Origin: Marinobacter sp.
GTDB taxonomy: Bacteria > Pseudomonadota > Gammaproteobacteria > Pseudomonadales > Oleiphilaceae
Length of the DNA stretch: 64,000 bases
Direction of reading: 5' to 3'
Assembly (NCBI GenBank): GCA_014359475.1
Contig: JACIZI010000017.1
Span: forward strand, 1 to 64,000
In this document: positions 54,864 through 64,000 of the stretch, one piece after another
Position numbering within the stretch: the stretch's first letter is position 1
Layout: each line of letters starts with the position of its first letter
The notes under the pieces: generated by a model
Database searches by the model: none
What the model was told of the DNA's origin: nothing
What the model saw: the letters and a program-made list of their open reading frames with translations, nothing else
Made by a program: the position numbers and the translations under genes

Positions 54864-55721
54864 TCATTTCAGCTCTGTCAGCTTTTGGTGAAGAGGTGAG
54901 TGATTCACCCCTCTAGCTACGAACCCCGTGATGCCGGAGGGTTTGCTTTCCCAGATAATCCGGGCTGCGGATTCTGTCGGGAAACGTCCAAATATGCAAG
55001 CCCCGGTTCCGGTTAATCTTGCAGGTCCGAATTGTGACAGCCATTCCAGGCTCTGGTTGACTTCCGGATACAGTTTCCTGACCACACCCTCACAGTCGTT
55101 TCGGTACCTCGAGGCGTCTCCCTCAAAAGCGGGGCGTATTTTGATTTTTGGTGTGTTCCTTGTCAACCCTTCCTCGGAAAAAATCTTGCCGGTGCTGATG
55201 TTGCACTCGGGTTTGAGCACTACAAACCAGTCTTCTGGCGGGTTTGCCGGGGTGAGCTTTTCTCCGACGCCTTCGGCAAATGCTGCATGGCCCCGCACGA
55301 ATACCGGCACGTCGGCACCGAGGGCGAGGCCGGTTTCTGCAAGGGTGTCCAGGCTGAGGCCGAGCTGCCAGAAATGATTGAGCCCCAGCAGTACCGTCGC
55401 TGCATTGGAGCTGCCCCCGCCCAGACCGCCGCCCATAGGGAGTCGTTTGTGGATGGCAATGGTGACCCCCGGAAGCGTGGCTGACATCTTCTGCATCAGG
55501 GCCTTGGCGGCCCGCAGCAGCAGATTCGCATCGTCCGCCACCCCGGGCAGGGATTCGGCCAGGTGTGCGCCGGGCTCCCGGGCTGGCGTGAAGGTGATGT
55601 CGTCCCCGTAGTCGAGGAACTGGAACAGAGTCTGCAGTTCGTGGTAGCCGTCAGGCCGCCGGCCGGTGATGTGCAAAAACAGGTTGAGCTTGGCCGGTGA
55701 GGGCAGGGTAAAGGCATTCAT
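54864..55721 (-). CDS. ispE: 4-diphosphocytidyl-2-C-methyl-D-erythritol kinase
   Basis: GHMP kinase of the MEP isoprenoid pathway. The 285-residue protein has [26 protein letters not shown] (substrate region), the ATP loop [14 protein letters not shown] (about 95-108) and [12 protein letters not shown] near the end. It overlaps lolB by 4 bases (ATGA) and precedes tRNA-Gln. Confidence 0.96.
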   Translation of the reverse strand: MNAFTLPSPAKLNLFLHITGRRPDGYHELQTLFQFLDYGDDITFTPAREPGAHLAESLPGVADDANLLLRAAKALMQKMSATLPGVTIAIHKRLPMGGGLGGGSSNAATVLLGLNHFWQLGLSLDTLAETGLALGADVPVFVRGHAAFAEGVGEKLTPANPPEDWFVVLKPECNISTGKIFSEEGLTRNTPKIKIRPAFEGDASRYRNDCEGVVRKLYPEVNQSLEWLSQFGPARLTGTGACIFGRFPTESAARIIWESKPSGITGFVARGVNHSPLHQKLTELK

Positions 55722-56365
55722 TGCGGTTCTGCGTGGTTTTCCTGCCAGCGGGTGATCACCAGCCGTACCCGGCGTTCGCCCTTCAGAGCGGTGATGCGGG
55801 CCGGCAATTCGGGGTAGCTGCCCATAAAGTTGTGCCAGCGATCATAGCGGATATCCCAGCCATGCTGGCGGATGGAGGCAAGCCGCCCCTGTTCGTCAAA
55901 CAGTAGCCGGAAGTCGTAGCCTGGTTCGGGCAGCCCCCGCACCCACCAGGTCAGGCCGTTCAGGGGCAGCTTCCAGCCGGTGGCAGCCTTGAGCAAGGCT
56001 TCCGGGTCAGCGGATTGATAGGTCTCGCCATCGGAGAGGGTGAGTTGCATATATCCGGGTACGCCTTTCAGCCGGGTAGTACCCATGCCCAGAAAGGCAG
56101 ACGCCAGGGACAGATCGTAGTAATCCCCCCGCTGTTTCCAGTGATTGATGACGCCGCTGCCGCTGTCGGAAGGTTGCCTGACGGCAATCTTGCCGGACAG
56201 GTCCCAGTGGGTCAGCTCTGCGACCTGCTGTTGGCGCCGGGTCCAGCCTTCCGGTGGCTGGTCGGTGAGGCCTTCGGGCAGTGGCTCGACTCTGAACGAG
56301 GCGCAGCCGGCCAGGGCGATCACCAGTAGTGATGCGAGTGCCGGGCGCAATCTGCGGAAACTCAA
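55718..56365 (-). CDS. lolB: Outer-membrane lipoprotein receptor LolB
   Basis: Accepts lipoproteins from LolA and inserts them in the outer membrane. The 215-residue product has a signal peptide with lipobox LAGC (Cys about 21), then the LolB fold with WDLSGKIAVRQP, SGVINHWKQRGDYYDLSLAS and LTWWVRGLPEPG. It overlaps the TPR gene upstream and ispE downstream by ATGA, making a tight operon. Confidence 0.93.
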   Translation of the reverse strand: MSFRRLRPALASLLVIALAGCASFRVEPLPEGLTDQPPEGWTRRQQQVAELTHWDLSGKIAVRQPSDSGSGVINHWKQRGDYYDLSLASAFLGMGTTRLKGVPGYMQLTLSDGETYQSADPEALLKAATGWKLPLNGLTWWVRGLPEPGYDFRLLFDEQGRLASIRQHGWDIRYDRWHNFMGSYPELPARITALKGERRVRLVITRWQENHAEPQ

Positions 56366-58098
56366 AGTGCGTCATCCCCTACCAGGCGTTCGATGGTTTC
56401 CTGGAGTATCGGGTGCCTGCCGTCGAGATCCTGGCCCTTTTCCCAGATAATCCGGGCCTGGTCGCGATTGCCGCTGGTCCACAGGACCTCACCGAGATGG
56501 GCTGCCACTTCCGGGTCGGGCATGGCATTCCAGGCCCGGGTCAGATAGTCCAGCGCGGCCTCGGTATTGCCCTGTTGGTACAGCACCCAGCCCATGCTGT
56601 CGAGAATGGCGCCATTTTCCGGGTCCAGCGTCAGGGCCCGTTCGATCAGAGACTGCGCCTCGTCCAGGCGACCGGACTGACTGATCAGAATATAGCCAAG
56701 GGCATTGAGGGCTGCTGCATTATCCGGGTCCTGCTCCAGCAGTTGCCGAAGGTCGGCTTCCGCTTTGCCGGCAGCGCCCATGCGGTCATACAGCATGGCC
56801 CTGGCATAACGCATGCGGATGTTGTCAGGGTGGGCTTGCAGTGCCTTGGTGACCGCCTTCAGGGCCGCCTCATTACGTTCCTGGTCCAGCAGCAGGTTAA
56901 TCTCGAGAAGCCAAAGGTTTTCGGCTATCTCCGGGTTGTTGTTGCGGAGTGTCTGCAGGTTGGCCAGGGCGTCTTCAAGATTGCCCTGTGCGGCACGCAA
57001 TGCACTGGTTCGCGCCAGGGCCGGAAAGTAATGTTTACCTTCAGTCACCTTGTCGTAGTAGCCGATGGCCAGTTCCGGATTACCAGCCTCTTCCTCAATG
57101 CGGCCAAGGTAATAATGTGCCTCGGAAACATGATGGCCCTGTTCGATCAGTTGGCTGAGCCGCTCCCTGGCCAGTCCGGCATCTCCGTTCTCCAGTGCGA
57201 CCAGTGCGTGGGACAGATGCAGGCCCGGCACATCCGGGAAGCGTTTTGCCAGTCGCGCAAACTCGTCCTGGGCTGCCTGCATCTCGCCGGCGCTGATCAG
57301 CATGCGGCCATACAGGGTGCCCAGCTTGCGGTTGTCAGGAAAGCGCCGGGTGTTGCGCATCAGGTAATTCAGTGCTTCTTTGTGCTGGCCGGTCTGGTAC
57401 AGCAGGTCGCCCTTTAGCAGGATGGCAGGCTGGAAGGCAGGATTTTCGTCAATCAGCGGTTGCAGGCGTTCCAGGGCGAGCTTCGGTGTGCCGGTGACTT
57501 TCAATAGCAGTGCGATGCCGTACTCGATCTCCGGCGTGCCGGGGTGTTTTTCGGCCAGCTTCTGGTACAGCTGCAGCAGTTTTTGTTGCTGCTCCGGCGG
57601 CAGCTGGCCAGCCACGACGGCAAGACTGTCGAAGTCCGCGTCGCCCCCGAGATTCATGACCTTTTCCATGTGGGTCATGGCTTCCTCAAGGTTGTTGTTG
57701 CGGACCGCAAGGATGGATTTTACCCGGTGGGCCGGAATGCTTTGCGGGTCTACCTCCAGCCACAGGTCCGCCAACTGTTGCTGGGCTTCATCACTGTTCA
57801 GGGACTGGGCGATTCGCATGGCCCGTTCTATTACGCCGGTGTCCCGGGTCTGCCGGGCGGCGCTGACGTAATTCACCAGGGTGACATCGTAGCGGCCACG
57901 CTGGGCGGCAATTTCGGCGGCCAGCAGGCCATACAGCACTTCCGGCTCGAAATCACGGTATTCGACGGGCTGACGGGCCTGCCCTGTTTCAGCGGGGGCC
58001 ACAGCTTGTTTCCGGGTGTTATCGCCTCCCAGACTGGCACAGCCCGGGAGCAGGGCAATGCAAAGGAAAAAAAGCAGCGTTTTCGGCAATCTGTACAT
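56362..58098 (-). CDS. TPR-repeat lipoprotein
   Basis: A 578-residue exported lipoprotein with lipobox LLPGC near residue 20 and about a dozen tetratricopeptide repeats across the rest (for example LALERLQPLIDENPAFQPAI, SGRLDEAQSLIERALTLDPENGAILDSMGW in part). Likely a scaffold in the envelope. It matches the TPR protein next to lolB in Pseudomonas. Start ATG 58098 is chosen over a TTG six codons upstream. It is divergent from hemA. Confidence 0.85.
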   Translation of the reverse strand: MYRLPKTLLFFLCIALLPGCASLGGDNTRKQAVAPAETGQARQPVEYRDFEPEVLYGLLAAEIAAQRGRYDVTLVNYVSAARQTRDTGVIERAMRIAQSLNSDEAQQQLADLWLEVDPQSIPAHRVKSILAVRNNNLEEAMTHMEKVMNLGGDADFDSLAVVAGQLPPEQQQKLLQLYQKLAEKHPGTPEIEYGIALLLKVTGTPKLALERLQPLIDENPAFQPAILLKGDLLYQTGQHKEALNYLMRNTRRFPDNRKLGTLYGRMLISAGEMQAAQDEFARLAKRFPDVPGLHLSHALVALENGDAGLARERLSQLIEQGHHVSEAHYYLGRIEEEAGNPELAIGYYDKVTEGKHYFPALARTSALRAAQGNLEDALANLQTLRNNNPEIAENLWLLEINLLLDQERNEAALKAVTKALQAHPDNIRMRYARAMLYDRMGAAGKAEADLRQLLEQDPDNAAALNALGYILISQSGRLDEAQSLIERALTLDPENGAILDSMGWVLYQQGNTEAALDYLTRAWNAMPDPEVAAHLGEVLWTSGNRDQARIIWEKGQDLDGRHPILQETIERLVGDDAL

Positions 58099-58330
58099 GA
58101 AATCATCCGTCAGCAAGTCACGCAGGTGCTCTATGATGGCACAGGCATCTGATATTACCCAACCTGTACGCAGTTACCGATTGTGTGACCGGTGTGGGTG
58201 GCCCCCGGCGCAGGGGATCGTTAAAATGGTCTGTCAGAATCAATACTACCCCTAACTGCGTATGCCAATGACTGGCAGGTTGCAGGTATCATGAGGGTAT
58301 CCATCGGATTGCAAGGTAACGTACCGCGAT

Positions 58331-59620
58331 ATGGCACTGGTTATACTGGGCATCAATCACCGTACCGCACCGGTTGAACTGCGCGAGCGCGTGGCGTTCA
58401 CACCGGAGCGCATGGCGGGCGCCTTCTCTGAACTGAAGGCCGCTTCTGGTGCCAGTGAGGCAGCCATCCTGTCGACCTGCAACCGCACCGAACTGTATCT
58501 GGCCGGCGATGACGATTGCGTACCTCTGGTCTTGCGCTGGATGGCGGGGTTCCATGGCCTTGAGGCGGGCGAACTGGAAGATTCCCTCTATATATACCGT
58601 GATGCGGATGCGGTGCGGCACGTGATGCGCGTGGCCGCCGGGCTGGACTCCATGGTGCTCGGTGAGCCCCAGATTCTCGGGCAGCTCAAGGATGCCTACG
58701 CGCTGGCCCGCCAGCATGGAGCCAGCGGCAGCTTCCTGAACCGCCTGTTTGAACACTGCTTCTCCATCGCCAAGAAAGTGCGCACCCAGACCGCTATCGG
58801 CGAGAACCCGGTGTCCGTGGCCTACGCGGCTGTCAGCATGGCGCACCATATTTTTGCGGATATGTCCCGCAACCGGGCGCTGCTGATCGGTGCCGGCAAG
58901 ACCATCGAGCTGGTGTCACGGCATCTGGCTGATGCCGGCGTGAAGGACTTCGTGGTGGCCAACCGCACCCTGGATCGTGCCCAGGCGCTGGCCGAGGCCC
59001 ATGGTGGGCGGGGTATTGTCCTGTCAGAGATTCCCGAGGTGCTTGGTGATGTGGATATCATCATCTCCTCCACGGCCAGTCCTCTGCCGATTCTGGGCAA
59101 GGGTGCGGTCGAGCGGGCCATCAAGCGGCGCAAGCACCGGCCCTACTTCATGGTGGACATCGCCGTGCCCCGGGATATCGAGCCAGAAGTGGCGGAGCTG
59201 GCGGATGTGTACCTGTACACCGTGGATGACCTGAAGCAGGTGATCGAGGAAAATGTCCGCTCCCGTGAAGGGGCCGCCCGTGAAGCAGAGAACATGATCT
59301 GGAGCGGCACCCGGGAATTTCTCGGTCAGCTCCGTGCGCTGGATGCCGTTGCCACCCTCAAACAGTTCCGCCAGCGGGCAGAAACCCTGCGTGACGCAGA
59401 AACCGAGAAAGCCCTCCGGGCGCTGCGCAACGGCAGTGATCCGGAAACGGTACTGCGCAGTCTGGCCCGGGGCCTGACCAACAAACTGCTCCATGAGCCC
59501 TCCGTGCAGGTTCGCAAGGCAAGCTCCGAAGGGCGGGTTGAAGTGACCAGCTGGCTGCGGGAACTGCACCAGCTGGAAACGGAAGGGCCCGACATTCCCC
59601 CCAAAACAGAAAAACTATGA
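58331..59620 (+). CDS. hemA: Glutamyl-tRNA reductase
   Basis: First committed enzyme of C5 tetrapyrrole synthesis, reducing Glu-tRNA to glutamate semialdehyde. The 429-residue protein has [17 protein letters not shown], catalytic Cys50 in [24 protein letters not shown], the NADPH fold [16 protein letters not shown] and a C-terminal dimerisation helix. It overlaps prfA by 4 bases, the classic hemA-prfA-prmC arrangement. The 214 bases upstream hold no gene. Confidence 0.97.
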   Translation: MALVILGINHRTAPVELRERVAFTPERMAGAFSELKAASGASEAAILSTCNRTELYLAGDDDCVPLVLRWMAGFHGLEAGELEDSLYIYRDADAVRHVMRVAAGLDSMVLGEPQILGQLKDAYALARQHGASGSFLNRLFEHCFSIAKKVRTQTAIGENPVSVAYAAVSMAHHIFADMSRNRALLIGAGKTIELVSRHLADAGVKDFVVANRTLDRAQALAEAHGGRGIVLSEIPEVLGDVDIIISSTASPLPILGKGAVERAIKRRKHRPYFMVDIAVPRDIEPEVAELADVYLYTVDDLKQVIEENVRSREGAAREAENMIWSGTREFLGQLRALDAVATLKQFRQRAETLRDAETEKALRALRNGSDPETVLRSLARGLTNKLLHEPSVQVRKASSEGRVEVTSWLRELHQLETEGPDIPPKTEKL

Positions 59621-60702
59621 AACCATCCATTCAGACGCGCCTCGAACAGCTCAGTGACCGGTTCGAGGAAGTCAGCGGTCTGCTGAGTGATCCCGGCGTG
59701 ATCGCAGACCAGAACCGCTTCCGGGATCTGTCCCGGGAATTTGCGGAAATTGAACCCGTTATCAAGTGTTTTCGCGCCTGGCAAGCGTCGCTGGAGGACA
59801 TCAAGGCGGCGCAGGAGCTGGCCAGTGACGGTGACCAGGACATGCGCGAAATGGCCGCCGAGGAACTGGCCGGGGCCGAGCAGAAGCGGGACGAACTCGA
59901 CAGTGAGTTGCAGCAGCTGATGCTGCCCAAAGACCCCAATGACCGCAAGAGCGCCTTCCTGGAAATCCGCGCCGGCACCGGTGGTGATGAAGCCGCGCTG
60001 TTTGCCGGCGACCTGTTCCGGATGTATCTCCGATACGCGGAAAAACACCGCTGGCAGGTGGAAATTCTCAGCGCCAGTGAAGGCGAGCATGGCGGCTACA
60101 AAGAAGTGATCGCCCGGGTGGCCGGTGACGATGTGTACGGCACTCTGAAGTTCGAGTCCGGCGCTCACCGGGTGCAGCGGGTGCCGGAAACCGAATCCCA
60201 GGGACGTATCCATACCTCCGCCTGTACTGTGGCGGTTATGCCGGAAGCGGACGAAGCGGATGCCATCGAAATCAGCAAGGGCGATTTGCGGGTGGATACC
60301 TTCCGGGCGTCCGGTGCCGGTGGCCAGCATGTAAACAAGACCGATTCTGCCATTCGCCTGACTCACATTCCTAGTGGCATAGTGGTGGAGTGCCAGGAAG
60401 AGCGTTCCCAGCACAAGAACCGGGCCAGGGCCATGAGTCTGCTGGCTTCGCGGTTGCAGAACATCGAAGCGGAGCGGCAGGCCGCCGAGCGGGCGGAAAC
60501 CCGCAAGAGCCTGGTGGGCAGTGGTGACCGGTCCGAGCGGATCCGCACCTATAATTTTCCCCAGGGCCGGGTGACCGACCACCGGATCAACCTCACCCTC
60601 TACAAGCTGGATGAGGTTATTGCTGGCGGCCTGGATGCAGTCATCGGCCCGTTGCGCCAGGAACACCAGGCCGAATTGCTGGCCCGGGTGTCCGAGGAGT
60701 AA
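59617..60702 (+). CDS. prfA: Peptide chain release factor 1
   Basis: Recognises UAA and UAG and releases the peptide. The 361-residue protein has the codon-specific PET motif (190-192, PxT class), the catalytic GGQ (235-237) in [14 protein letters not shown], and [24 protein letters not shown] is methylated by PrmC, encoded next. It is in-frame with no programmed shift. Confidence 0.97.
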   Translation: MKPSIQTRLEQLSDRFEEVSGLLSDPGVIADQNRFRDLSREFAEIEPVIKCFRAWQASLEDIKAAQELASDGDQDMREMAAEELAGAEQKRDELDSELQQLMLPKDPNDRKSAFLEIRAGTGGDEAALFAGDLFRMYLRYAEKHRWQVEILSASEGEHGGYKEVIARVAGDDVYGTLKFESGAHRVQRVPETESQGRIHTSACTVAVMPEADEADAIEISKGDLRVDTFRASGAGGQHVNKTDSAIRLTHIPSGIVVECQEERSQHKNRARAMSLLASRLQNIEAERQAAERAETRKSLVGSGDRSERIRTYNFPQGRVTDHRINLTLYKLDEVIAGGLDAVIGPLRQEHQAELLARVSEE

Positions 60703-60706
60703 GGGC

Positions 60707-61564
60707 TTGCTGACCTGCGAAGAGTTGCTGCGCAGGGCCTGCCAGCAACTCGATAGCGATACGCCCCGGCTGGACGCGGAATTATTGCTGGCCCGGGTGA
60801 CCGGTCTGAGCCGCACCAGTTTCCGCGCCTGGCCGGAGCAGATCCTGACCGACGAACAGACCGGTACCTTTCAGGCCCTGCTGGCGCGCCGGCGCAATGG
60901 TGAGCCCATCGCCCATATTCTGGGGGAGCAGGGATTCTGGACCCTGACCCTGAAAGTCAATGATTCCACCCTGATTCCGCGCCCGGACACCGAATGCCTG
61001 GTTGAGGCCATTCTGGATCTGGATCTGCCGGACGGGGCCCGGGTTCTGGATCTGGGCACCGGTACCGGAGCCATTGCCCTGGCCCTGGCCAGTGAAAAGC
61101 CTGACTGGCAGATTCTGGCGGCGGATAACTCGCCCGATGCCGTAGCCCTGGCCAGGGAGAACGCCGAAGCACTGCAATTGCCAGTGGCGGTGTTCCAGAG
61201 TGACTGGTTTACCGGACTGCCGGCCCGGACCTTTGATCTGATTGTCAGCAACCCCCCCTATATAGAAGCAGGCGATGAGCACCTGAGCCGCGGAGATGTG
61301 CGGTTTGAACCGGCCTCAGCCCTGGTCTCCGGTGCCGACGGGCTGGATGATATCCGTTACCTGATCGCTGCCGCGCCGGACTGGCTGGTCAATGGAGGCT
61401 GGCTGGTGCTGGAGCATGGCTATAATCAGGGTGCCGCTGTGCGGGCCATCCTGGCCCGGAGCGGATGGGCGTCTATTTGTACTGGCCGGGATTATGGCGG
61501 TAATGACCGCTACACCCTGGCACGCTTTCCTCACGGTGGATCAGGAGATACAGATGCTCAGTGA
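60707..61564 (+). CDS. prmC: Release factor glutamine methyltransferase
   Basis: Methylates the GGQ glutamine of RF1 and RF2. The 285-residue protein has an N-terminal helical domain, LIPRPDTECLVEAILD, the SAM loop VLDLGTGTGAIALALA and the catalytic NPPY. The best start is TTG 60707, giving MLTCEELLRRA, with GAGGAGTAAGG, which includes the prfA stop, as ribosome site. It overlaps moeB by 11 bases. Confidence 0.94.
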   Translation: MLTCEELLRRACQQLDSDTPRLDAELLLARVTGLSRTSFRAWPEQILTDEQTGTFQALLARRRNGEPIAHILGEQGFWTLTLKVNDSTLIPRPDTECLVEAILDLDLPDGARVLDLGTGTGAIALALASEKPDWQILAADNSPDAVALARENAEALQLPVAVFQSDWFTGLPARTFDLIVSNPPYIEAGDEHLSRGDVRFEPASALVSGADGLDDIRYLIAAAPDWLVNGGWLVLEHGYNQGAAVRAILARSGWASICTGRDYGGNDRYTLARFPHGGSGDTDAQ

Positions 61565-62303
61565 CGAAGAGTTGCTACGTTACAGCCGGCAGATTCTGCT
61601 GCCCCGCTTTGATATTGAAGGCCAGGTCCACCTGAAAAGCGCCCGGGTGCTGGTGGTGGGTGCCGGCGGTCTGGGCTGCCCGGTGGCTCTCTATCTGGGT
61701 GCAGCAGGGGCCGGCCACCTGACCCTGGCAGACGATGACAACATCGAACTGGCCAACCTGCAGCGGCAGGTGGCGTTCGGGCAGGACCAGATCGGGCAGC
61801 CCAAATCCGCCGCCCTGGCTGAGCGGGTGCGCGGCATCAATCCCCTGGTGTCAGTGGAGGGACTGGGGCAGCGACTTACCTCCGACAAACTGCAACACCA
61901 GGTAGAGGCCGCCAGTGTGGTGGTGGACTGCACCGACAACTTCCAGACCCGTTTTGCCCTCAACCGCGCCTGTGTCAAAGCCGGCGTGCCACTGGTGTCG
62001 GGTGCGGCCATCCGCGGCGAAGGGCAGGTGAGCGTATACGACAGCCGCAACCCGCAAAGTCCATGCTATCACTGCCTGTATGACGAACAGGGCAACGAAG
62101 ACCTCAGCTGCTCCGAAGCCGGCGTGGTCGGCCCCCTGGTCGGCATGATCGGGGCCACCCAGGCCATGGAAACCCTGAAAGTCATCACCGGCATCGGCAC
62201 CCCGCTGGTGGGCCGGCTGCTGATACTGGATGCCTGGGAAATGCAGTGGCGCGAGATAAAACTGGCGCGGGATCCCGGGTGCCCGGTTTGCGGGGAGGGT
62301 TAG
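61554..62303 (+). CDS. moeB: MoeB/ThiF-family adenylyltransferase
   Basis: E1-like enzyme that adenylates the C-terminus of a ubiquitin-like sulfur carrier, most likely MoaD for molybdopterin. The 249-residue protein has the start YSRQILLPRFDIEGQ, GAGGLGCPVALYLGAAG (ATP loop), DCTDNFQTRFALN and two zinc pairs, CYHCLYD and CPVC near the end. ATG 61554 follows AGGAG. It sits after prmC, a common place for moeB in proteobacteria. Confidence 0.92.
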   Translation: MLSDEELLRYSRQILLPRFDIEGQVHLKSARVLVVGAGGLGCPVALYLGAAGAGHLTLADDDNIELANLQRQVAFGQDQIGQPKSAALAERVRGINPLVSVEGLGQRLTSDKLQHQVEAASVVVDCTDNFQTRFALNRACVKAGVPLVSGAAIRGEGQVSVYDSRNPQSPCYHCLYDEQGNEDLSCSEAGVVGPLVGMIGATQAMETLKVITGIGTPLVGRLLILDAWEMQWREIKLARDPGCPVCGEG

Positions 62304-62323
62304 CCGTGGCTAACCCCGGTCTT
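62297..62323. terminator. Bidirectional terminator overlapping both stop codons
   Basis: An 8-bp perfect stem GGGTTAGC/GCTAACCC (62297-62304 with 62309-62316) around CGTG contains the moeB stop (62301-62303) and the phrB stop (62310-62312). CGGTCTTTT follows on the plus strand. Using one palindrome for both stops is compact and unusual. Confidence 0.6.
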
Positions 62324-63716
62324 TTAGCCCCTGAAATCTGGCAATCGCCTCCTTGCGGCTTTCTTTCAGGTCCACAATCGCCCGTGGATACCCCTTCGGC
62401 AAAGTCCCGCCCCTGCCGGGGTCATGGATGCGTTTGTTATCCAGCCCGGCCAGTTCCGGCACCCATTGGCGGATGTAATCCCCCTGTGGATCGAACCGCT
62501 CGCTCTGGGTGACCGGGTTGAACACCCGGAAGTAGGGGGCGGCGTCGGTACCGGTGGAGGCGCTCCATTGCCAGCCGCCGTTGTTGGAGGCCAGGAAGCC
62601 GTCCACCAGTCTGGACATGAAATACTGCTCCCCCAGCCGCCAGTCGATGAACAGGTTCTTGGTCAGGAACATGGCGGTGACCATGCGCACCCGGTTGTGC
62701 ATCCAGCCGGTGGCGTTGAGCTGGCGCATGCCGGCATCCACCAGTGGAATGCCGGTCTGGCCGGCCCTCCAGGCATCAAACACATCGCCGGGCGCATTCC
62801 AGACCAGGTGCTCGGTTTCCGGCTTGAAGGCCCGGTGCATGCTCACCCTCGGGTAGTGATAAAGAATATGGATATAGAAGTCCCGCCAGGCCAGCTCGTT
62901 CACCCAGGTGCTCAGCCCCTGCTGGTTGCTGGCCGCCCCCTGGGCCTGTTGTGCCGCTACCAGGCACTGGGTTCCGGATAGCACGCCGTTGGCCAGATAC
63001 GGAGACAGCAAGCTGGTGCCCGGCTGGCCGGGCAAATCCCTCTGGTCCTTGTAGTTACCTGCCTGTTCGTCGACAAACGCCGCCAGCCGGTGATGGGCGG
63101 CAGCTTCTCCGGTGTCGACCAGTGCCGGGGGAGCCTGCTCCAGTCCGGGCAAGGGCTTGTCGTACCGATTGGCCCTGACCGGTGCGGCTACCGGTGCAGG
63201 CGCAGGCCAAGGGGAGGGGCCTGTTTCAGCAACCCAGCTGTGCCAGCGTCGGGAAAAGGGAGTGAACACCGAGTAAGGCTCGTTTTGCTGAGTGAGCACA
63301 CTGCCCACGGGGGCGATACACTGGTCCCGGTAACTGTGGAGCACGATTCCGTTTTGCGTCAGCCTGGCGGCCATTTCCTTGTCGCGCCGTCTCTCGTTGA
63401 CAGCGTATTCTTCGTTGATGTGCACCGCCTGCACCTGGTGGTCCCGGCAGTAGTCAGCGAGAATACGGTTGGTTTCCCGGAAATCCCCGGCTTCCAGAAA
63501 ATCCAGCGGAATGCCCAGTCTGGCCAGCAGCTTTGCCAGGGCATTCGCGTGATCAATCACGAACCTGATGCGAGCCGGTGACCAGTCGTGGATCTGCCAC
63601 TGGCCTGGAGTCACCACGAAGCAGGCGCGTACCGGCTGATTCTCTTTACAGGCGGCGGTGAGCGCAGGGTTGTCCCCGGTGCGAAGGTCATTGCGGAACC
63701 AGACAAGCTGAGTCAT
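62310..63716 (-). CDS. phrB: Deoxyribodipyrimidine photolyase
   Basis: Light-driven repair of cyclobutane pyrimidine dimers, with FAD and an antenna pigment. The 468-residue protein begins with the photolyase N-terminal domain (LVWFRNDLRTGDNPALTAA). FAD-binding motifs are NELAWRDFYIHILYHYPRVS, WRAGQTGIPLVDAGMRQLNATGWMHNRVRM (in part) and WQWSASTGTDAAPYFRVFNP, typical of class I CPD photolyases. It converges on moeB. No adjacent MerR/LitR-type light regulator is seen. Confidence 0.94.
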   Translation of the reverse strand: MTQLVWFRNDLRTGDNPALTAACKENQPVRACFVVTPGQWQIHDWSPARIRFVIDHANALAKLLARLGIPLDFLEAGDFRETNRILADYCRDHQVQAVHINEEYAVNERRRDKEMAARLTQNGIVLHSYRDQCIAPVGSVLTQQNEPYSVFTPFSRRWHSWVAETGPSPWPAPAPVAAPVRANRYDKPLPGLEQAPPALVDTGEAAAHHRLAAFVDEQAGNYKDQRDLPGQPGTSLLSPYLANGVLSGTQCLVAAQQAQGAASNQQGLSTWVNELAWRDFYIHILYHYPRVSMHRAFKPETEHLVWNAPGDVFDAWRAGQTGIPLVDAGMRQLNATGWMHNRVRMVTAMFLTKNLFIDWRLGEQYFMSRLVDGFLASNNGGWQWSASTGTDAAPYFRVFNPVTQSERFDPQGDYIRQWVPELAGLDNKRIHDPGRGGTLPKGYPRAIVDLKESRKEAIARFQGLKDRG

Positions 63717-63861
63717 GGGGGATCCTGTTGTAGGGGTAATTACGATGCATCATGCGGTCGCAGTGTTATTCGCCGGAAGCCACTGATTGGATTATAGTTA
63801 CTCCTGTCAGCAGCCGGGAAATACCGAGTTTCCGGCCGCATTCATCAGGCAAAGGAACGAG

Positions 63862-64000
63862 ATGACCTCGCAACCCGAGACAGACAGGCCGCTGGAGCCC
63901 GGCCGTTGGGCACACGACTACACGATGGCGTCCGGCCAGACCCACTACCATGAGCTGAGCCACACCCGGGTATGGGTGACCCTACTGAACCAGGAGTGGC
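63862..64000 (+). CDS. Unrecognised protein, 5' part only
   Basis: An open frame starts at ATG 63862 behind a good AAAGGAACGAG and runs off the window end. The visible 46 residues are hydrophilic, with EPGRWAHDYTMASGQTHYHE then LSHTRVWVTLLNQEW. No signal peptide or known motif is recognised. It is divergent from phrB, with 145 bases between them. Confidence 0.55.
   Translation, partial: MTSQPETDRPLEPGRWAHDYTMASGQTHYHELSHTRVWVTLLNQEW

Noticed and set aside
54718-54867. N-terminal extension of prs reading through the tRNA-Gln gene
   Set aside because: The frame is open by chance across the tRNA. A GTG with a strong ribosome site at 54717 gives the normal length.
59326-60816. A 496-codon frame opposite hemA and prfA
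   Set aside because: It spans two certain genes on the other strand and has no family signature.
1-64000. CRISPR array, insertion sequence, prophage or transposase
   Set aside because: No regularly spaced repeats, cas genes, transposase or phage structural genes were seen on either strand.

Overview
The window is about 64 kb of a single gammaproteobacterial chromosome, G+C-rich (by eye near 58-60%) and densely coding on both strands. Gene content and order point to Marinobacter or a close relative. The lolB-ispE-tRNA-Gln-prs-rplY-pth-ychF block, the rpsF-rpsR-membrane protein-rplI-dnaB-alr block and the nadD-rsfS-rlmH-mrdA-rodA-rlpA-dacA-ybeD-lipB block are all Pseudomonas/Marinobacter-like. 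They sit with an ANR-type oxygen sensor, a pyrophosphate-type phosphofructokinase and a haloalkane-dehalogenase homologue. The genus is inferred from recall of gene order, not from a database search.

Layout. 1-13 kb: a palindromic repeat, folA, a DEAD-box helicase, a thioesterase, the dehalogenase homologue, two small unknown genes, an AI-2E-type permease, ilvD, and a minus-strand operon of two membrane proteins with degenerate GGDEF domains plus a DedA-PAP2 fusion. 12.9-21.9 kb: proA, then the long cell-elongation and lipoylation cluster. 21.9-30.2 kb: a diguanylate cyclase, an AarF/UbiB-family kinase, a YqaA membrane protein, a glutaredoxin, PPi-PFK, mpl, ubiX and an LCAD-like acyl-CoA dehydrogenase. 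30.4-39 kb: tRNA-Leu, rnr, rlmB, the ribosomal protein operon, dnaB and alr. 39-48 kb: a degenerate RmlD-like protein, anr, rbgA, a Spy-like periplasmic protein, an RND/MMPL exporter, lipA and metY. 48.1-50.4 kb: an AT-richer accessory islet holding a toxin-gene remnant, a chemoreceptor, a duplicated tRNA 3' end, a hairpin cluster and tRNA-Met. 50.4-58.1 kb: a phosphopantetheinyl transferase, then ychF, pth, rplY, prs, tRNA-Gln, ispE, lolB and a TPR lipoprotein. 58.3-64 kb: hemA-prfA-prmC-moeB, phrB and the start of an unrecognised gene.

Most of the window is housekeeping: peptidoglycan elongation (mrdA, rodA, dacA, rlpA, mpl, alr), translation and its quality control (rpsF, rpsR, rplI, rplY, pth, prfA, prmC, rlmB, rlmH, rsfS, ychF), cofactors (folA, nadD, lipA, lipB, hemA, moeB, ubiX) and amino acids (proA, ilvD, metY). 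I found no CRISPR array, complete prophage, insertion sequence or obvious new multigene system. The most unusual items are a dehalogenase whose catalytic Asp is encoded as Asn, an operon with two GGDEF domains that have both lost their signature, an SDR protein that has lost its Tyr/Lys pair, and the tRNA-Met-linked islet.
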